NCBI GenBank assembly: GCA_017354895.1
Contig: CP071498.1
Location: forward strand, 1,426,001 to 1,490,000
Direction: 5' to 3'
DNA length: 64,000 nucleotides
DNA from: Podospora comata
Taxonomy: Eukaryota; Ascomycota; Sordariomycetes; Sordariales; Podosporaceae
Shown here: positions 1 through 11,739 of the stretch, piece by piece
Numbering within the stretch: the first letter of the stretch is position 1
How the letters are laid out: each line of letters opens with the position of its first letter
Program-made: the position numbers and the translations under genes
The notes under the pieces: generated by a model
Seen by the model: only the letters and a program-made list of their open reading frames with translations
Databases searched by the model: none
Told to the model about the DNA's origin: nothing

Positions 1-509
1 GAGTTTGTGCATTCAGTTGTCAAGACTTCCGCGATGTTATGGATTCGGTTCAGGGTAAATACTCGGTCTGCTGCTATGTTTGCATACTTGATCTCTTAAC
101 TGGGCACTGACATGATACTTCTTCCCTCCAGTCCTACGCCGCCTGTCTCCGGTCCACGAAAGACTGTTCTCCAGGCCCGGTCTCCATTATTCTTAGCTAT
201 ACTACACTTCACGTTCTCTCCCACCTCCTCGTTGTTGTCATGGCCGGGGTGTTCTTCGTCTTGCCGCTCACCATGATGTACTTGGTAACGATGAAGAAGG
301 CGGAGATCGTCCTCGTTACGATCACCTTCAGCCTTTTGTTCTGTGTCGGGTCATTTTACTTTGGTGGTGGCAGGGGCGGACTCAAAACTGACACCAAGTT
401 CCTGTTGTTGTTTGCGTACACAAGTGTGATGGCAACCTTGCTTTCCAACTTTGCGCCGCATCAGGAGCAGCAGCATAGTCAGCAGTGTTCATGTCCCGAA
501 TCGAGCTGA
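1..509 (+). CDS. C-terminal part of a DUF6594-like membrane protein (5' end outside window)
   Basis: Two exons can be read, 1..54 and 132..509, joined in phase 0 over a 77-nt GT-AG intron (donor GTAAAT, acceptor CCTCCAG). The reading frame is open from base 1, so the gene starts upstream of the window. The visible 143 residues have a soluble stretch followed by three hydrophobic segments: one around LLVVVMAGVFFVLPLTMMYL, one around VTITFSLLFCVGSFYF and one around FLLLFAYTSVMATLLSNF. This three-helix C-terminus, with a first helix ending in a Pro-rich turn and a last one containing an aromatic/Ala motif, resembles the fungal DUF6594 family, whose function is unknown. The assignment is by pattern only. 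The short polar tail (HQEQQHSQQ) ends at TGA 507-509. It could also be another three-helix membrane protein family. Confidence 0.5.
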
Positions 510-1017
510 AGAGACAGACACCCCTTCACACAAAAGTCGAGGTCGTGACCTCTATACCTTTTCTATCTTCTGGGCAGGATCCTTTCTTATATTTCTTTTT
601 AAAATTTCCTTTGGCTATCGGTCTTTAAATCGTTTCCAGGACATAACATGTCACACCGGTTTTAAGTGTACAAACTTTCTATCTTCACTTCTCATGACAC
701 CACCTTATTATTTTCTTACATCTACCTGTCTAGTCGGTATTATTTTCTGGGCTACACGCTATAAAGTAATGCGTATTCGAGCTGTATAATAAACACACAG
801 CAGTTATAACAGACGGGATTATATGGAAGTTTTCTACTCCAATCAAAGCATGCAAAGAGTAAAGTCTTCAACCTGAACCCTTGATGGCCGCTCACCAAGG
901 CTTATACAGAGTTATACCTTGGCCGTGGAATTTTTATTGTATCAGTTTTGAACTATTTATATCTTGCTATCGATCCAGGCCCAAAGCCTCTCAATTACAG
1001 CCCTTGTGGTATTTAAT

Positions 1018-1101
1018 CCCAGCCTTTGAACTCTTCAACCCCGGCCTTAAAGTTATTGGTCCCAGCCTTCAAAGTTTTTAGTGTCAGCAATTTTAAAGTA
1101 C
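1018..1101. repeat. Degenerate 21-bp tandem repeat, about four units
   Basis: Four consecutive 21-bp units begin at 1018, 1039, 1060 and 1081. Each has a core resembling CCCAGCCTTnAAAGTnnTT. Divergence between units is high. The sequence just upstream (about 970-1017) may hold two further, less regular units. Confidence 0.55.
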
Positions 1102-1248
1102 ATAACTCTGATACACAGCACTGAAAGAGACCAAAGACTACAAGACCCCATCGATATACATTGATCCTCTTACAGAGGACATCCCCACCATCCTTTCACA
1201 CCTATTAATCTTCTTTTAAGGCTTAAAAGATAAGAAACGCTCCTTATG

Positions 1249-1503
1249 GCTATCTCGAAAGGCTTCTCAGCTATCTTTTAATACCCAGTAGCTATCTTTC
1301 AATACCTAGCAACTATCTTTTAACACCTGGTGACTTATCCTTTGATACCTAGTGACTATCTTTTAGACCATACAGACGATTTTTTGATGCCTATCAAGTA
1401 TCTTTCAATACATATATACTATCGTTTGAGGCATATGAATTATCTTTTGACACCTATAAACTATCTCTGAGGCCGTAGTTACCATCTTTTGAGGCCTTGA
1501 TTT
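1249..1503. repeat. Twelve-unit 21-bp tandem array carrying GATA cores
   Basis: Twelve units start at 1249, 1270, 1291, 1312, 1333, 1355, 1376, 1398, 1419, 1440, 1461 and 1482; nine are 21 bp and three (1333, 1376, 1482) are 22 bp. The consensus is approximately CTATCTTTTnAnACCTAnnA. On the minus strand the unit reads as a GATA core (AGATAG type) in ten of twelve units, and eight of these fit the HGATAR consensus of fungal GATA-factor sites. The spacing is close to two turns of B-DNA, so the sites would lie on one face. Whether any factor binds is unknown. Confidence 0.75.
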
Positions 1504-1671
1504 CAAGTATCACGCCATATAAAAGCCTTCTCCCTGCCTGAGAAAGACACACATGCTCATAACTCAACAGTCCACACCAGACAAAAACGCACAGTCTTCA
1601 ATGCAAGCTAACATAAAATATTATTTTTCCTGCCAGAAACACTATCACCCCCCCTATCTACACCCTAATCT

Positions 1672-4510
1672 TTACCTCCTAGGACGCTTGCTGGGCCTAG
1701 CGTTCTTTTCCCTCTTCTTTTCAGCGATGACACGTGCCTTCCTGATGTCCGTAGCGTTCTTCAACTCCCGCTTCGAGCCTTCCCCATCCTTGAACTTGCC
1801 AATCCTCTTTTCCTTGGCTTCGGCCACCCGCTTCTTCCTCACATGATAATCATCACGGAATTTGTCAGCTTCCTTGGGAGCCTTTTCTTGCTTGTGCTTA
1901 TACCTGGTGCCACCTTCCTGGTGGCCAGGACCGTTGGCAAGCCTGGCCAGGCCAGGCTTTTCCAATTCGCCAACACCAGGCAGGCGGCCAATACGGTTGG
2001 ACTTCTTCCACTTGTCGAATCTGCCGGACTGGAAGGACGCCGCGATCTTGACACCGGACTCACCACGGATCATCTTGACGCCCTTGGAGCCGTCGTCATC
2101 GTTGGCACGGGCGACGTATTTGCTGTGGCGCTTATCCCAGCGGAGTTTGGAGCGGGTAGGCAAGCCGAAGGCCTTGGCGCCGTCGTCGTTGGTGAGGTCC
2201 ATGGCGGCGTCGCGGGCGGCGGTGACGAAATGAGACGAGTTGACACCACCGGAGTGGACGCCATAGGCCTTTTCTTCTGCCGCCGACGTCGTGCGTGGCG
2301 TGTAGGACATAAAAATCTCGGGGTCTTGGAATGACGCTATAGGGTCACCACCCTTTTGCTTCTTGCTTGACTTGGACGAAGTAACCGTGACTTCCATTTC
2401 AGAGTCCGAGTCGTCCTCTTCTTGCTCCGACTCCGACACATCCTCCTGCTTTGCGGGTTCATCGTCAGAATCCGAGTCAAATTCGCTGCCAGCCTTGGGT
2501 CCCTCGCCATCTGACATGTCAACATCAGAATCGTTTTCTCCCTTCGTGATCCTCCGTGGCGCGACCTTGGTTCTGAAGCTGCGCATCACCTCCGCCGCTT
2601 TGTTCCTGTGGGACTTTCCTTGGGGCCCAATTTCGAAGACTGTCTCCTGAGGCTTGAACAAGCTGATCTTGGAGAGGAGATTGTCACGGGCTTCCTCGGC
2701 ATTGATCGCCTCCACGCCAAACAAGGGATGAAGTTGTGTCCAACCCTTTGAGTTGATGATCTCACGAGCTCTCTTGGCACTGGAGCTGGAAGCCGAGTTT
2801 CTGGTCCTCATATAGAGCTTCTCAGCCTTGAGCGTAACACCCCTGAGCGCACTGATGTCGCCCTCTTCGTTCAGAACCTTGTTGACCCACTCAGTCTGGT
2901 TCTCGAGCTCCGATCTCTTCAGCGCACCGAGCACAACATCCTGAGCAAATGAGGGGTCTTGTCCATCTTTACCCATAACCAGCCTCCGTCCGAGGAAGAG
3001 CTGAAGATCGATGAGATAGGGCAGATCAGACTCCCGTACAAGAGCATAAGCCCAACCGCGCTGGCCAGCACGAGCCGTACGACCGACACGATGGACGAAA
3101 ACCTTGGGCTGTGGAGGAAAGTCGTAGTTGATGACATTGGCGAGAACTGGAATATCGATACCACGAGCCGCAACGTCTGTGACTACCAGAATATTCGTTC
3201 TTCCTCGTCTAAAGTCATCAACTTGGATCTTCCTAGCGGTTTGATCCAAAGAACCGTAAATGTAGGAAACAGCGAAGCCGGCGTGGCGAAGGAGATGTGC
3301 AATGTACTCGACGTGATGTTTGGTAGCCGTGAAGATGATTGTAGAGTGTGCTGTCGGCTTCTCCTTGAAACTGAGTCTGTCGCTGCCACGCTTGCGCTTC
3401 CCCCGAGAGTTATTTGGATCAGCCTCGTCTTCTGGTGCTCCTTCTGGCGTTCCCATTGGCATCTTGATAATATCGTGAAGAATATGCAACAGAGCGCCCT
3501 CCTTCTCACCACCCTTGACAGAAAAGAAGGCACTCTCCATATCGGGAGACACCTTGGTCTCAGCGTCCAATCTCACCAAGCTCGGCTCCTGTAAGCCAGC
3601 TCTGGCAAACTCAACCAAGGAAGATGGCAGAGTAGCCGAAAATAGCAGAGTCTGTCTTGATGATGGCAGCGCGTGAAGAATCTCGGTTAGCTGCTCGGCA
3701 AAACCCATTTCGAACAGGCGATCGGCTTCATCGAAGACCACGTATTTGATCGAGGAAAGGTTGAGGTTCATTTCAACCTTCAAATGAAGGAACCGACCAG
3801 GGGTAGCAATGACGATATCGGGGTTCGTGGCCATCTGGGCAAACTGCTCCTCCAGGCTGTCACCACCAACGAGGAGAATCGTCTTCAGATCTGTGCCACG
3901 ACCGAGTTCCTTCACAACCTTCAATGTCTGTAGCGCCAGCTCACGAGACGGCGAGAGAATCAAGGCTCTGGCGCCGACCTTGGGGCTGTGTCCCTTCAAA
4001 CGCTCGATCATGGGGATGACGAAGGCGGCTGTCTTTCCTGAACCTGTGCGCGCCATACCCACAACATCTCTTCTTTCCAGGACAAGAGGGATTGTCTTCC
4101 TCTGAATTGGAGTCGGGACAGAGAAGCCCTTCTTTGTGATGGCTCGTAATAAATTCGCATTGAGGCCTTTGAGAACCACATGTTAGCCCCCTATCACCGT
4201 GGAACGTTTGATTTTCCAAGGAATACGTACCCATGGCCTGGAAACCACCACCCTTCTTTACCGACTTGCCCTGCACATTCGAGCTTTTCCTGTTGGACTT
4301 GCGCTGAGCGGTAGCAATGAAGTCCTCATCGTCCTCGGCATTCGAATCGCCATCGCCTGCTGTTAAGAGATCTCCGAAATCAAGATCGAAATCCGCCTCT
4401 CCGCCCTTCTTGACAACCTCAAAATCGCCATCACTCTCGTCGGCAAACAGGGACCCCGCAATATCGACCTCGTGCTCCGACGGAGTTGGGGACGCAGCGC
4501 GTCTGTTCAT
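1672..4510 (-). CDS. DBP10: DBP10, DEAD-box ATP-dependent RNA helicase of 60S ribosome biogenesis
   Basis: Exons are 4231..4510 and 1672..4166, with a 64-nt intron (donor GTACGT, branch GCTAAC, acceptor AAAG), giving 924 residues; yeast Dbp10 is of similar size. DBP10/DDX54 proteins are nucleolar helicases needed for early pre-60S assembly. The acidic N-terminus is followed by the Q-motif region (from about residue 94), Walker A ARTGSGKT (132-139), DEAD (239-242), SAT (270-272) and motif [12 protein letters not shown] (452-461). The C-terminal third has Ser/Asp/Glu-rich tracts, then a very basic tail ending KRPRR, matching the DBP10CT region of the family. The intron falls immediately before the Q motif, and joining GG at the junction restores the family pattern FQAMGLN. 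The gene is divergent from the J-protein gene, with 406 bp between the starts. The assignment is firm. Confidence 0.95.
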
Positions 4511-4916
4511 CGTAGGCGAATGGTATTATGCTGCACTAATTGAAAGTAGGATGGTCAGAGTTGAAAAAGGGAACTGGTATTTGATATTCGGCGCTGACAG
4601 CAGTGAAAATAGAGCTCAAAGTGGTGGATGGTGTTGCTAGAGAGCTGTTGTAAATTTTCGGCATCACTGAGCCTGCTGTTACTGCGCTGCTCAGCGAAAT
4701 TTAAGTGGGGCCGATTCCTTATCGGTTATCAATCGCTCGTCAACATTGGCGCATTGCGACCTGCATCAAACGAACCCTGTATGAGCGAGGTGTCGCACCT
4801 GCTGCTTCCTCCTTCCACACTTTTCTCCCATCCTCGTGCAGCTGAATTCGAACTTCCACCTTTTCCTCAACAACCACTCGCGTGAAACAAATTAATCCCT
4901 CCCACAACCACCCAAG
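4511..4916. promoter_or_regulatory. Divergent promoter region, DBP10 / SPF31-like
   Basis: These 406 bp separate two start codons that point away from each other, so both promoters must lie here. A T-rich stretch lies near 4650-4700, and the J-protein side becomes C/T-rich just before its ATG. No specific factor site is claimed. Confidence 0.55.
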
Positions 4917-5704
4917 ATGTCAACCCCAAAACCAACAGAAAGTGCGGCGACACCAGCCGATCCCGCCCCAGTTGACACCCGCGATGCGCTCGAAGTCCTC
5001 GAGTTGGAAGCCAAGGAGTGGGACAAGGTATGCGATCGCAAACATCACCCGCCCTCATCACCATCCCATCCCTCCCCTCTCCAATCCCCATTCTCCCAAC
5101 AATGGTACTAACACCCCTTCTCCCCCAGGACGCCGAAATCGACCGCATCCTCAAAGCCTTCCGCCTGAACGCCTACGCCGTCCTCGGCCTAAAACCCGGC
5201 GCCCCCGAATCCGACATCAAAAACCTCTATCGCAAGAAATCCCTCCTCATCCATCCAGACAAGACGAAAAACCCCCTTGCCCCCGACGCCTTCGACCGTT
5301 TGAAAAAAGCGCAGACCGAGCTCATGGACGAGAAGCACCGCGCCCGACTCGACGAGGCCATCGCCGACGCTCGCATGCTCTTGATGCGGGAGATGAAGCT
5401 CACTGTTGACTCCGAAGAGCTCAAAACCCCAGAGTTTGAGAAGAAATGGGATGAAAAGACGGTATTTGTGCTGGTGGAGAATGAGCAAAGGAGGAGGCGG
5501 CAGATGAAGGCGCAGTTGCAGGAGGAGGGTAGGGAGCAGAGGAAGCAGGAGGAGGAGTTGGAGCAGAGGAAGAAGAAGAGGCAGCATGAGGAGGACTGGG
5601 AGAAGACGAGGGATCAGAGGATTGATAGCTGGAGGCAGTTTCAGAAGGGGAAGAATGGGGAGCCGGAGAAGAAGAAGAAGAAGAAGTTGAAGCCGATTGG
5701 GTGA
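4917..5704 (+). CDS. J-domain protein of the DNAJC8 / Spf31 splicing-associated type
   Basis: Exons are 4917..5027 and 5129..5704, with a 101-nt intron that has a perfect TACTAAC branch site, giving 228 residues. The J domain runs from about residue 48 to 115 and contains the HPD triad at residues 79-81 (context LLIHPDKTK), so it should stimulate an Hsp70 ATPase. It is followed by a long charged helix (Glu/Arg/Lys-rich, about 140-205) and a basic tail with six lysines, KKKKKKLKPIG. This layout (short N-terminus, one J domain, charged coiled coil, basic end) and the RLKKAQTELMDEKHR stretch fit the DNAJC8/Spf31 family, known from fission yeast and human spliceosome preparations. The start is the first ATG after the divergent promoter. 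A role in splicing is inferred from the family. Confidence 0.85.
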
Positions 5705-6373
5705 GCTGATGGGGGGGTAGCAGCACAGATGAGATACGCAAGACTTCAGATGAGATGGAATAGAACGAACTGACGGGATGGGATAAGCATAACAGGGCAT
5801 CATCTCGAACGAAGCAGCAGGGGTTTGAGCTTATGGAAGGGCATTCATGTCGTGAGTTACATTTCTGGGTGAAGGAGAGGTAGAGAGGACGTTGTTTGAC
5901 CCCTGACCATATCATCAGTTGCCAGCATACTCTACACATTAGCGTGGAAGTCACCTTGCCCCAGCCTCCTTGGGTGGTGGTTTATTCTCTCCTGAAAATG
6001 GTCTGTACACACACATCAAGCTCCATGCTGGGAACCGTTTCTCTTTATTGACGTTTCTTTCAGGTCTCAAGGTAAGATTCCCAAGATCCGTGATGCCAAA
6101 TGCCTTTTTTGTGTGGGTCTTGTTTGGATGTCCTGTCCACAAGCCATCCCTTTCAAGGTGAGATCCGCTTGGTTCGTAATCAAGACGACAAACGCATCTT
6201 GGAAAATGCGACTTCACCTTTTAGAAAATGCGCCATCGTAGTTGAAATACAATCAGCCTTCGTTCATGGGGATAACGGTCCCTCAAGAGTACAACATGGA
6301 CAACATTACGCAGGCTTGACCATGAACCCTTTATGAAAATCCATTTCAGATCATGTATCCCACCCCAAATCTC
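5705..6373. other. Convergent 3' flanks of the J-protein and SYO1 genes
   Basis: These 669 bp lie between two stop codons on opposite strands. They must hold both 3' untranslated regions. No further gene or RNA is recognised. Confidence 0.65.
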
Positions 6374-8511
6374 CTACCTCATAGCCATAGCCTTCTCATT
6401 CAACACCCTCTCCTCCTTCTTCTGCTTCCCCTCCTTGGGCGCATGAGTCTTCTTATACTTCAAAAACCTCACCAAATTCAACACCGCCTCATCCGCCTTA
6501 TCCCTCAACTCCCCCTGCGCCCTCTTATCAATTCCCTTCGCCAACGCTCTCAACTTGGGCAAAAACTCCTCCAGATGCTTATGGAAGCCCTCCTTCCAGA
6601 ACACCTCCTTATCATTTTCCGTGGCCTCATCACCATAAATGTCAAAAATCTGGTTGACAGCCTCTACAACATCAGCCGGTGGGATGGTCTTGTCCTGCTC
6701 ACAGCTCTGGAGGAGAGTGATCAAAAAGACGCCAATCTCGCGGTTGAGATCAATAGGAGCCGTGTCCCTGGCCAAAGAGCCAAGGATACCAACGCACTTG
6801 ACGCCCAGACCCTGGAGGGGGTCAACCTCCTTTCCTTCTTCTGGTTTTGGCTGGTTCTTCGCGGCCTGGTAGAGCGCAATGAACTTGCGATGTTGGCCTG
6901 GAGTCAACGGTACATTTGCACCCAAGCTGCGGGCAATAGCCCAGGCAAGACTGGCTATTTGGGTGGCGAGGTCGAGATCAGCATTGTCAGCCTCGACGAT
7001 GGGAGTGATGGCCTTGACCCAAATCTTTTTGGCGGCTGGATACCACGCATCATAGATGTTGGAGTTTTCGCTCTCAGAGAAGTCGATGCATGAGACGGTC
7101 CAGGCAATATTGTTGAGGGCCGTCAGGGCGTTTGACTGGATGGCGAGGTTCTCTTCGCCATCGATCTGAATATTGGATAGACGAACCAATTGCGGGATAG
7201 CTTGTTGAATGAAGGCGCCGAGCGTGGGAAGGTCGTCCAGATCTCCAGAGTCAAATGGGTCGTCGGCTCCTGTTACCTTTTCCATATCGGCTTCCAGATC
7301 GGCAATATCGTCATCGTCATCCTCCTCGTCTTCATCCATGTCGTCATCCTCCTCATCGTCCTCCTTGTCTTCGTCATTACCGTCTCCGGCATTGGAAGCT
7401 CCGTCCACATCCATCGCGTCGTCACCCTCAGGCTTGTCCTCAAGTCCGTTCCATTCCTCCTCCTTTGGTTGAGAACGATTGCCCTTCTCAAGAGTCTCCT
7501 GCAAATCGGCACCGATAGAAGCCAAAATCTCCAAAGCTAATTGGACAACAGCTCCCTGGTTGGCGTTCCCATTAGCCACAGCGCTCGCCGAAGGTACATG
7601 TTCCAATGCACGAGTGAGGGTTCCAATAAGAACTGCATCGCAAGCGCCGTCCTTCCCGGGGCTGTGGTCGAGCCATTGTAATGACGAGAAAACATTGTGA
7701 AGAACACCGCACGCCATCACCGATCGAGGACCGGAGCCAGAGGCAAGTTTGAGAAGGACGTCGTAGCATCTAGTTTCCTGGTCGTTCGTCATGGCTTGGC
7801 CCAGCTCGAGGTTGTCTTCTGAAAGTGTCGTCAGGCAGGAGAGGGTCTCCTCGTAGATCTCTTGCGGCGTGGACTCTGAGGCAGCCAGACGGAAGAGGAA
7901 TCTGACGATGGTTTGGTTGGCCACGATAGTGGTGGTGATCTCCTCGCGGGCCATGCCGAGAAGATTGAGGAGAGCAAGAAGGGAGCTTGAGATCTCCCAT
8001 ACAATACGCTGCTGAGCCTTGGTGAGCTTGGAGAAGACAGGCTCAGTTGATGTGAGTGTGTCAAGAATCTATGACCTGGTTAGCTCTGGCAAGTTCATAA
8101 GAGTTGTAGGTCACATACAGCCTTGGCAGCATGCTCGATGGCAGTCAGAATGTCGAGTCTGTATAGGTGTACACAGAAATCGGCCTCCTCTTCCTCAGCG
8201 AGAACCTTGAGAATCTCCCAGCCAGCAGCTCGGCTGTCGATGCTGTTGTCTGTGAGTGTCTCGGTGAGAACAATGTGAACAACCTGCTCCCTGAGAAGCA
8301 GCTTTCTGGTTTTGGCATCTTGAACGATGTTGGCGATGGCGCCGGCAGCCTGTGTTCTTGATTTGGCTTCGGGGTTCTTGAGATCCTTGAGAATGGGGAG
8401 AATTTTGCTCTCACGGAGCTTTGCAAGCTCTGGATCAGATGGTGGTTTTGAAGCCCTTGCGATGGGGTCTGCGCGGCTGGCACGCACTCTGTTCTTTCTT
8501 GCTTTGCCCAT
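6374..8511 (-). CDS. SYO1: SYO1, symportin for synchronized import of 5S RNP ribosomal proteins
   Basis: Exons are 8119..8511 and 6374..8068, with a 50-nt intron (donor GTATGT, GCTAAC branch, acceptor CATAG), giving 695 residues. Syo1 is an ARM/HEAT-repeat adaptor that binds Rpl5 and Rpl11 together and carries them into the nucleus with karyopherin Kap104. The N-terminus MGKARKNRVRASRADPIAR is basic, as expected for the import-signal end of the family, and PPSDPELAKLRESKILP follows. The helical repeats begin at about residue 35. A large acidic loop (about 350-390, almost all Asp/Glu) interrupts the repeats, which is a known feature of Syo1. The start is the ATG directly before the basic signal; a longer upstream open frame is not needed. 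The length agrees with the family. It is divergent from the glycosyltransferase-like gene. Confidence 0.92.
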
Positions 8512-9282
8512 TTTTGTATCTGGAAAATGTCTGATGGTTATGACGTGGCGTTTATGAGAGAGATATCTGGAAATACGGTCCCACGAAAATTTCCCAGGTT
8601 TGCTCAAAGCAGAAAGTAAATAAAATCTAGATGGTTGTCGCAACAACAATTGTGGAAGAAAAGTTGAGAAAAGCTCTTCAACCCCACACTTGTCCCCCCG
8701 CCATCCACACAAATTGAACCCTGGTCCATGAGATGCGGAGATCCAGGGTCGGGCACGAAGTACCTTTTGTGACACCAGACATGTTGAATTTCTCAAATGA
8801 CAGAGGTTCCACGCTTTGACTTGATGTTCAGAATATTCATACTGGCTCATGTTAAGGTGTTAAGCTACCCAATGTCTCACATCGTTACACTTCATTCCCT
8901 TCCCACTCAAGTAGATGAGAACACAGGTCGCAAACAAAAGTACTTCGGTTGCTAAACAGCTCCAAGGGTTCGTTGATGCGGGACATGGCAGCCCTGTAAG
9001 TGGAGCCGAGCTGTCTTGGCTTTAGCGAGCCACGTTTAACCCAGACGCGCCAATCTAACCACCATCGACCTCCATCCACTATCATTGCCGAGTTCGGGGT
9101 CCTAGCATCAAGCTCCCGAGGCATCAAGGAAGTCAACCAGACTGGCGACTAATATTGATTGAATGAGATGCGGTTCCGCGCACACCAGCCAATTTCTCAT
9201 TGTCTGAGACACTGAGCTATTACTTTATATCGTGGTTGATGAATGGGAATGCACTCAGCTGGCATCAATCGCTGAGTGCAAG
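8512..9282. promoter_or_regulatory. Divergent promoter region, SYO1 / glycosyltransferase-like gene
   Basis: These 771 bp lie between divergent start codons. No coding gene is supported. The region must contain both promoters and 5' leaders. I do not assign specific sites. Confidence 0.5.
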
Positions 9283-11526
9283 ATGGGACTTTTCACCAAC
9301 AACGACGACGCAATGGTTAAGAAGGACGATGATCTCAAGCGGGGGAAGACGCTTCCCACTCGCGCACCATGGGTACCAGCTTCAGCACCCAGAACGCCCC
9401 CGCGCAAGACGATCAAGCGGCTCGTGATTGCTTTGGCTGTGGGATTCTTCGTCTATTTGTTCATCAAGAATCTACCGCCAATGGATGATCAAGTACGCAG
9501 AGACTACAGGCATCCGAGATATTCAGATCGCAAGCCGGAAAAACAGCCAGGCCCGATGCCAAAGATGAAGCCCCCACCACCTGAGCGCATACCGGAGAAG
9601 CCCGTGGTGAAGGACATCCCGAGTGAACAGCCTGCTGCTGTCGTGGTACCCCCTGTCGTAACTGACACTGCTACCAACGCCAGAACATATGATGGCCCTA
9701 TTTATTTCAGGAAGCTGGCTGCGACATTACAAGCCATTGAGAGCAGTACGAGCGGCTACAGCGCGGTGAATAAGAATGTGCTGTTTGCCGCTGCTAGCTT
9801 GAAGAGCGCCTCAGTCTTGCTCCCAATGGCATGCAAGATGGGGACTGAGCTTCGAAGCTATGTGCACTTTGCGTTGATGGGTGGTAGTGAGATTGATTTG
9901 GATGAACTTCAAGCTGTTAACGGCATCGACGAGTCCTGCCAGATCATCTTTCACGGTAAGAGGACAGATCATGTGCCGATGCCTGTATCAATGCTAATCC
10001 GTGAACCACCATAGATGCGAGGCCTGATTATGCCTCAACCTCAACATTGAGCCGCCTCGAAACATGTGCTACACGTGGATTATGTGAGCTTCCATTCCAT
10101 GACAGTTTGATAACACACCTCTCACACGCTGATAGACCACATTTACAAGTATATGCATCCTCAAGTTCTGTTTCTTGATGCTTCTGGTGTGGAAGAGCAC
10201 TATTTTCTCGATGGCATCCGCAAACAAGCAGACGTCTCTGGAGTGCCCATTATTGAGCTGCCCAAGAATGCTCACTCACGGTTATCTTGGATGACGAAAC
10301 TCGATAGCTCGTCGTTGGCGGCTTGGAATAGGATCAGCGTCGATATACTGATCCATGCGCCACCTGTAGGCTCTGGTAGCCTGATTCGATTGCTTCAATC
10401 ATTATCAGCAGCTGATTTCTCAGCGGGCCCAACGCCTCACCTCACCATCGAACTTCCTCATGACATTGATCGGGCTACGACAGAATTCTTGAGGGACTTT
10501 AGTTGGCCACCAAGCCGCACACACAGCCTTTCCAATGTGCGGCAACTTACACTCAGACATCGCATACCTCGGGCTAGGTTGACCGAAGAAGAAAGTTCGG
10601 TCCGTCTTCTCGAGTCCTTCTGGCCGGTCAGTCCGCGATACTCTCACGTGCTGGTACTATCACCCCAAGTCCAGCTATCGCCTGGATTCTTTCACTGTAA
10701 GCCTTTTCACAACCAGCTCAACTGGCCCGGTAACTAACATCCACCAGACCTGAAATTCACTCTGCTGGAATATCTCTACTCATCCAATTCCCTCCTCCAA
10801 AGCTGGGATTCCCGCCTGCTCGGTATCAGCCTCGACCTGCCCCCCACAACGCTAGCAGACACCTCAAAGTCATTCAGCCCACCTGCTCTCAAACCCATGA
10901 AACAGGCCCAAGACTCCAAAAAACCATCACTATCCTCTCAAACGTCTAGCTCAGCTCCTTTCCTGTGGCAGTCCCCCAACAGCAACGCTATGCTTTACCT
11001 CGGCACTAAGTGGACAGAACTCCACTCTCTTGTATCGAACACCATCGAACATCAACACTCTACTTCGTCCCTCTCAACATTTTTCACCACCAAGGCCGTT
11101 AGCAAGAGGTATCCCTCCTGGCTGGAACACGCCCTCAGGCTTTCAAGAGCAAAGGGGTATTTCACGCTGTATCCTAGAGAGGCTACTGCTAAATACTTAG
11201 CTACGACGCATAATGAGTTGTTTAAGGGGCCGGAGGAGTACGAGAAGGAGCTGGAGGTAGATGATGGGAGAGGAGAGGAGGTTAGGCTCACGTCTGGGCC
11301 GCTGTTAGAGACGGTGCGGTTGTTGGGGTTTGATGAGATGCCAATTGTGAGTTGGGAGGGCAAGGAAACGGGTTTGGAGGGATTGGATGAGGGGGCGGAG
11401 GAGTATGTTAGGGAGTTTAGGAAGGCGGTTGGGGGGAGTTGTGAGGGGTGGGAGGGGGCGGAGGTGGGTGAGAGGTTGGGGGTGGGGGGTTTGTTTTGTT
11501 TGAGGGGGAGTGAGGACGTGATATAG
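9283..11526 (+). CDS. Fungal glycosyltransferase-2-like type II membrane protein
   Basis: Four exons: 9283..9955, 10015..10083, 10136..10696 and 10748..11526 (693 residues). The introns are 59, 52 and 51 nt, all GT-AG. A short cytosolic tail is followed by one membrane anchor at about residues 46-62 (LVIALAVGFFVYLFI), then a Pro-rich stem (about 65-135) and a large lumenal domain, the layout of a Golgi type II enzyme. The block VLVLSPQVQLSPGFFHYLKF, read across the last splice junction, is the strongest family mark: fungal proteins annotated as glycosyltransferase 2 have this pattern. The donor and acceptor sugars are unknown. The ATG at 9283 is preferred over upstream in-frame starts because it begins the charged MGLF tail and sits in a good context. 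The last 100 residues are acidic and Gly-rich. Confidence 0.75.
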
Positions 11527-11739
11527 GTTATGGGGTAAGTTTGAAGGTTTCTTATGGAAGAGGGACATTAATGTGGTCTGGGTACTTGTATCTCATAGTC
11601 CGGGTATCTCTCCGTTATCGTCTGAGCATCTGAGCTTGGTTAGTCACATTCTACCTTACATTTTTGAGATGTACGGATCATGATATTCATTAATGCATAG
11701 AGTGGCAACCGTCCTTGCTTTCTCATCTTCCAGCATCAC

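Larger units (their letters stand above)
510..1671. other. Intergenic spacer between the DUF6594-like gene and DBP10
   Basis: No convincing gene is seen. The short open frames here are AT-rich and have no family resemblance. The spacer holds two arrays of degenerate 21-bp repeats, listed separately. The last part, before 1672, is the 3' flank of DBP10 on the minus strand. Confidence 0.7.
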
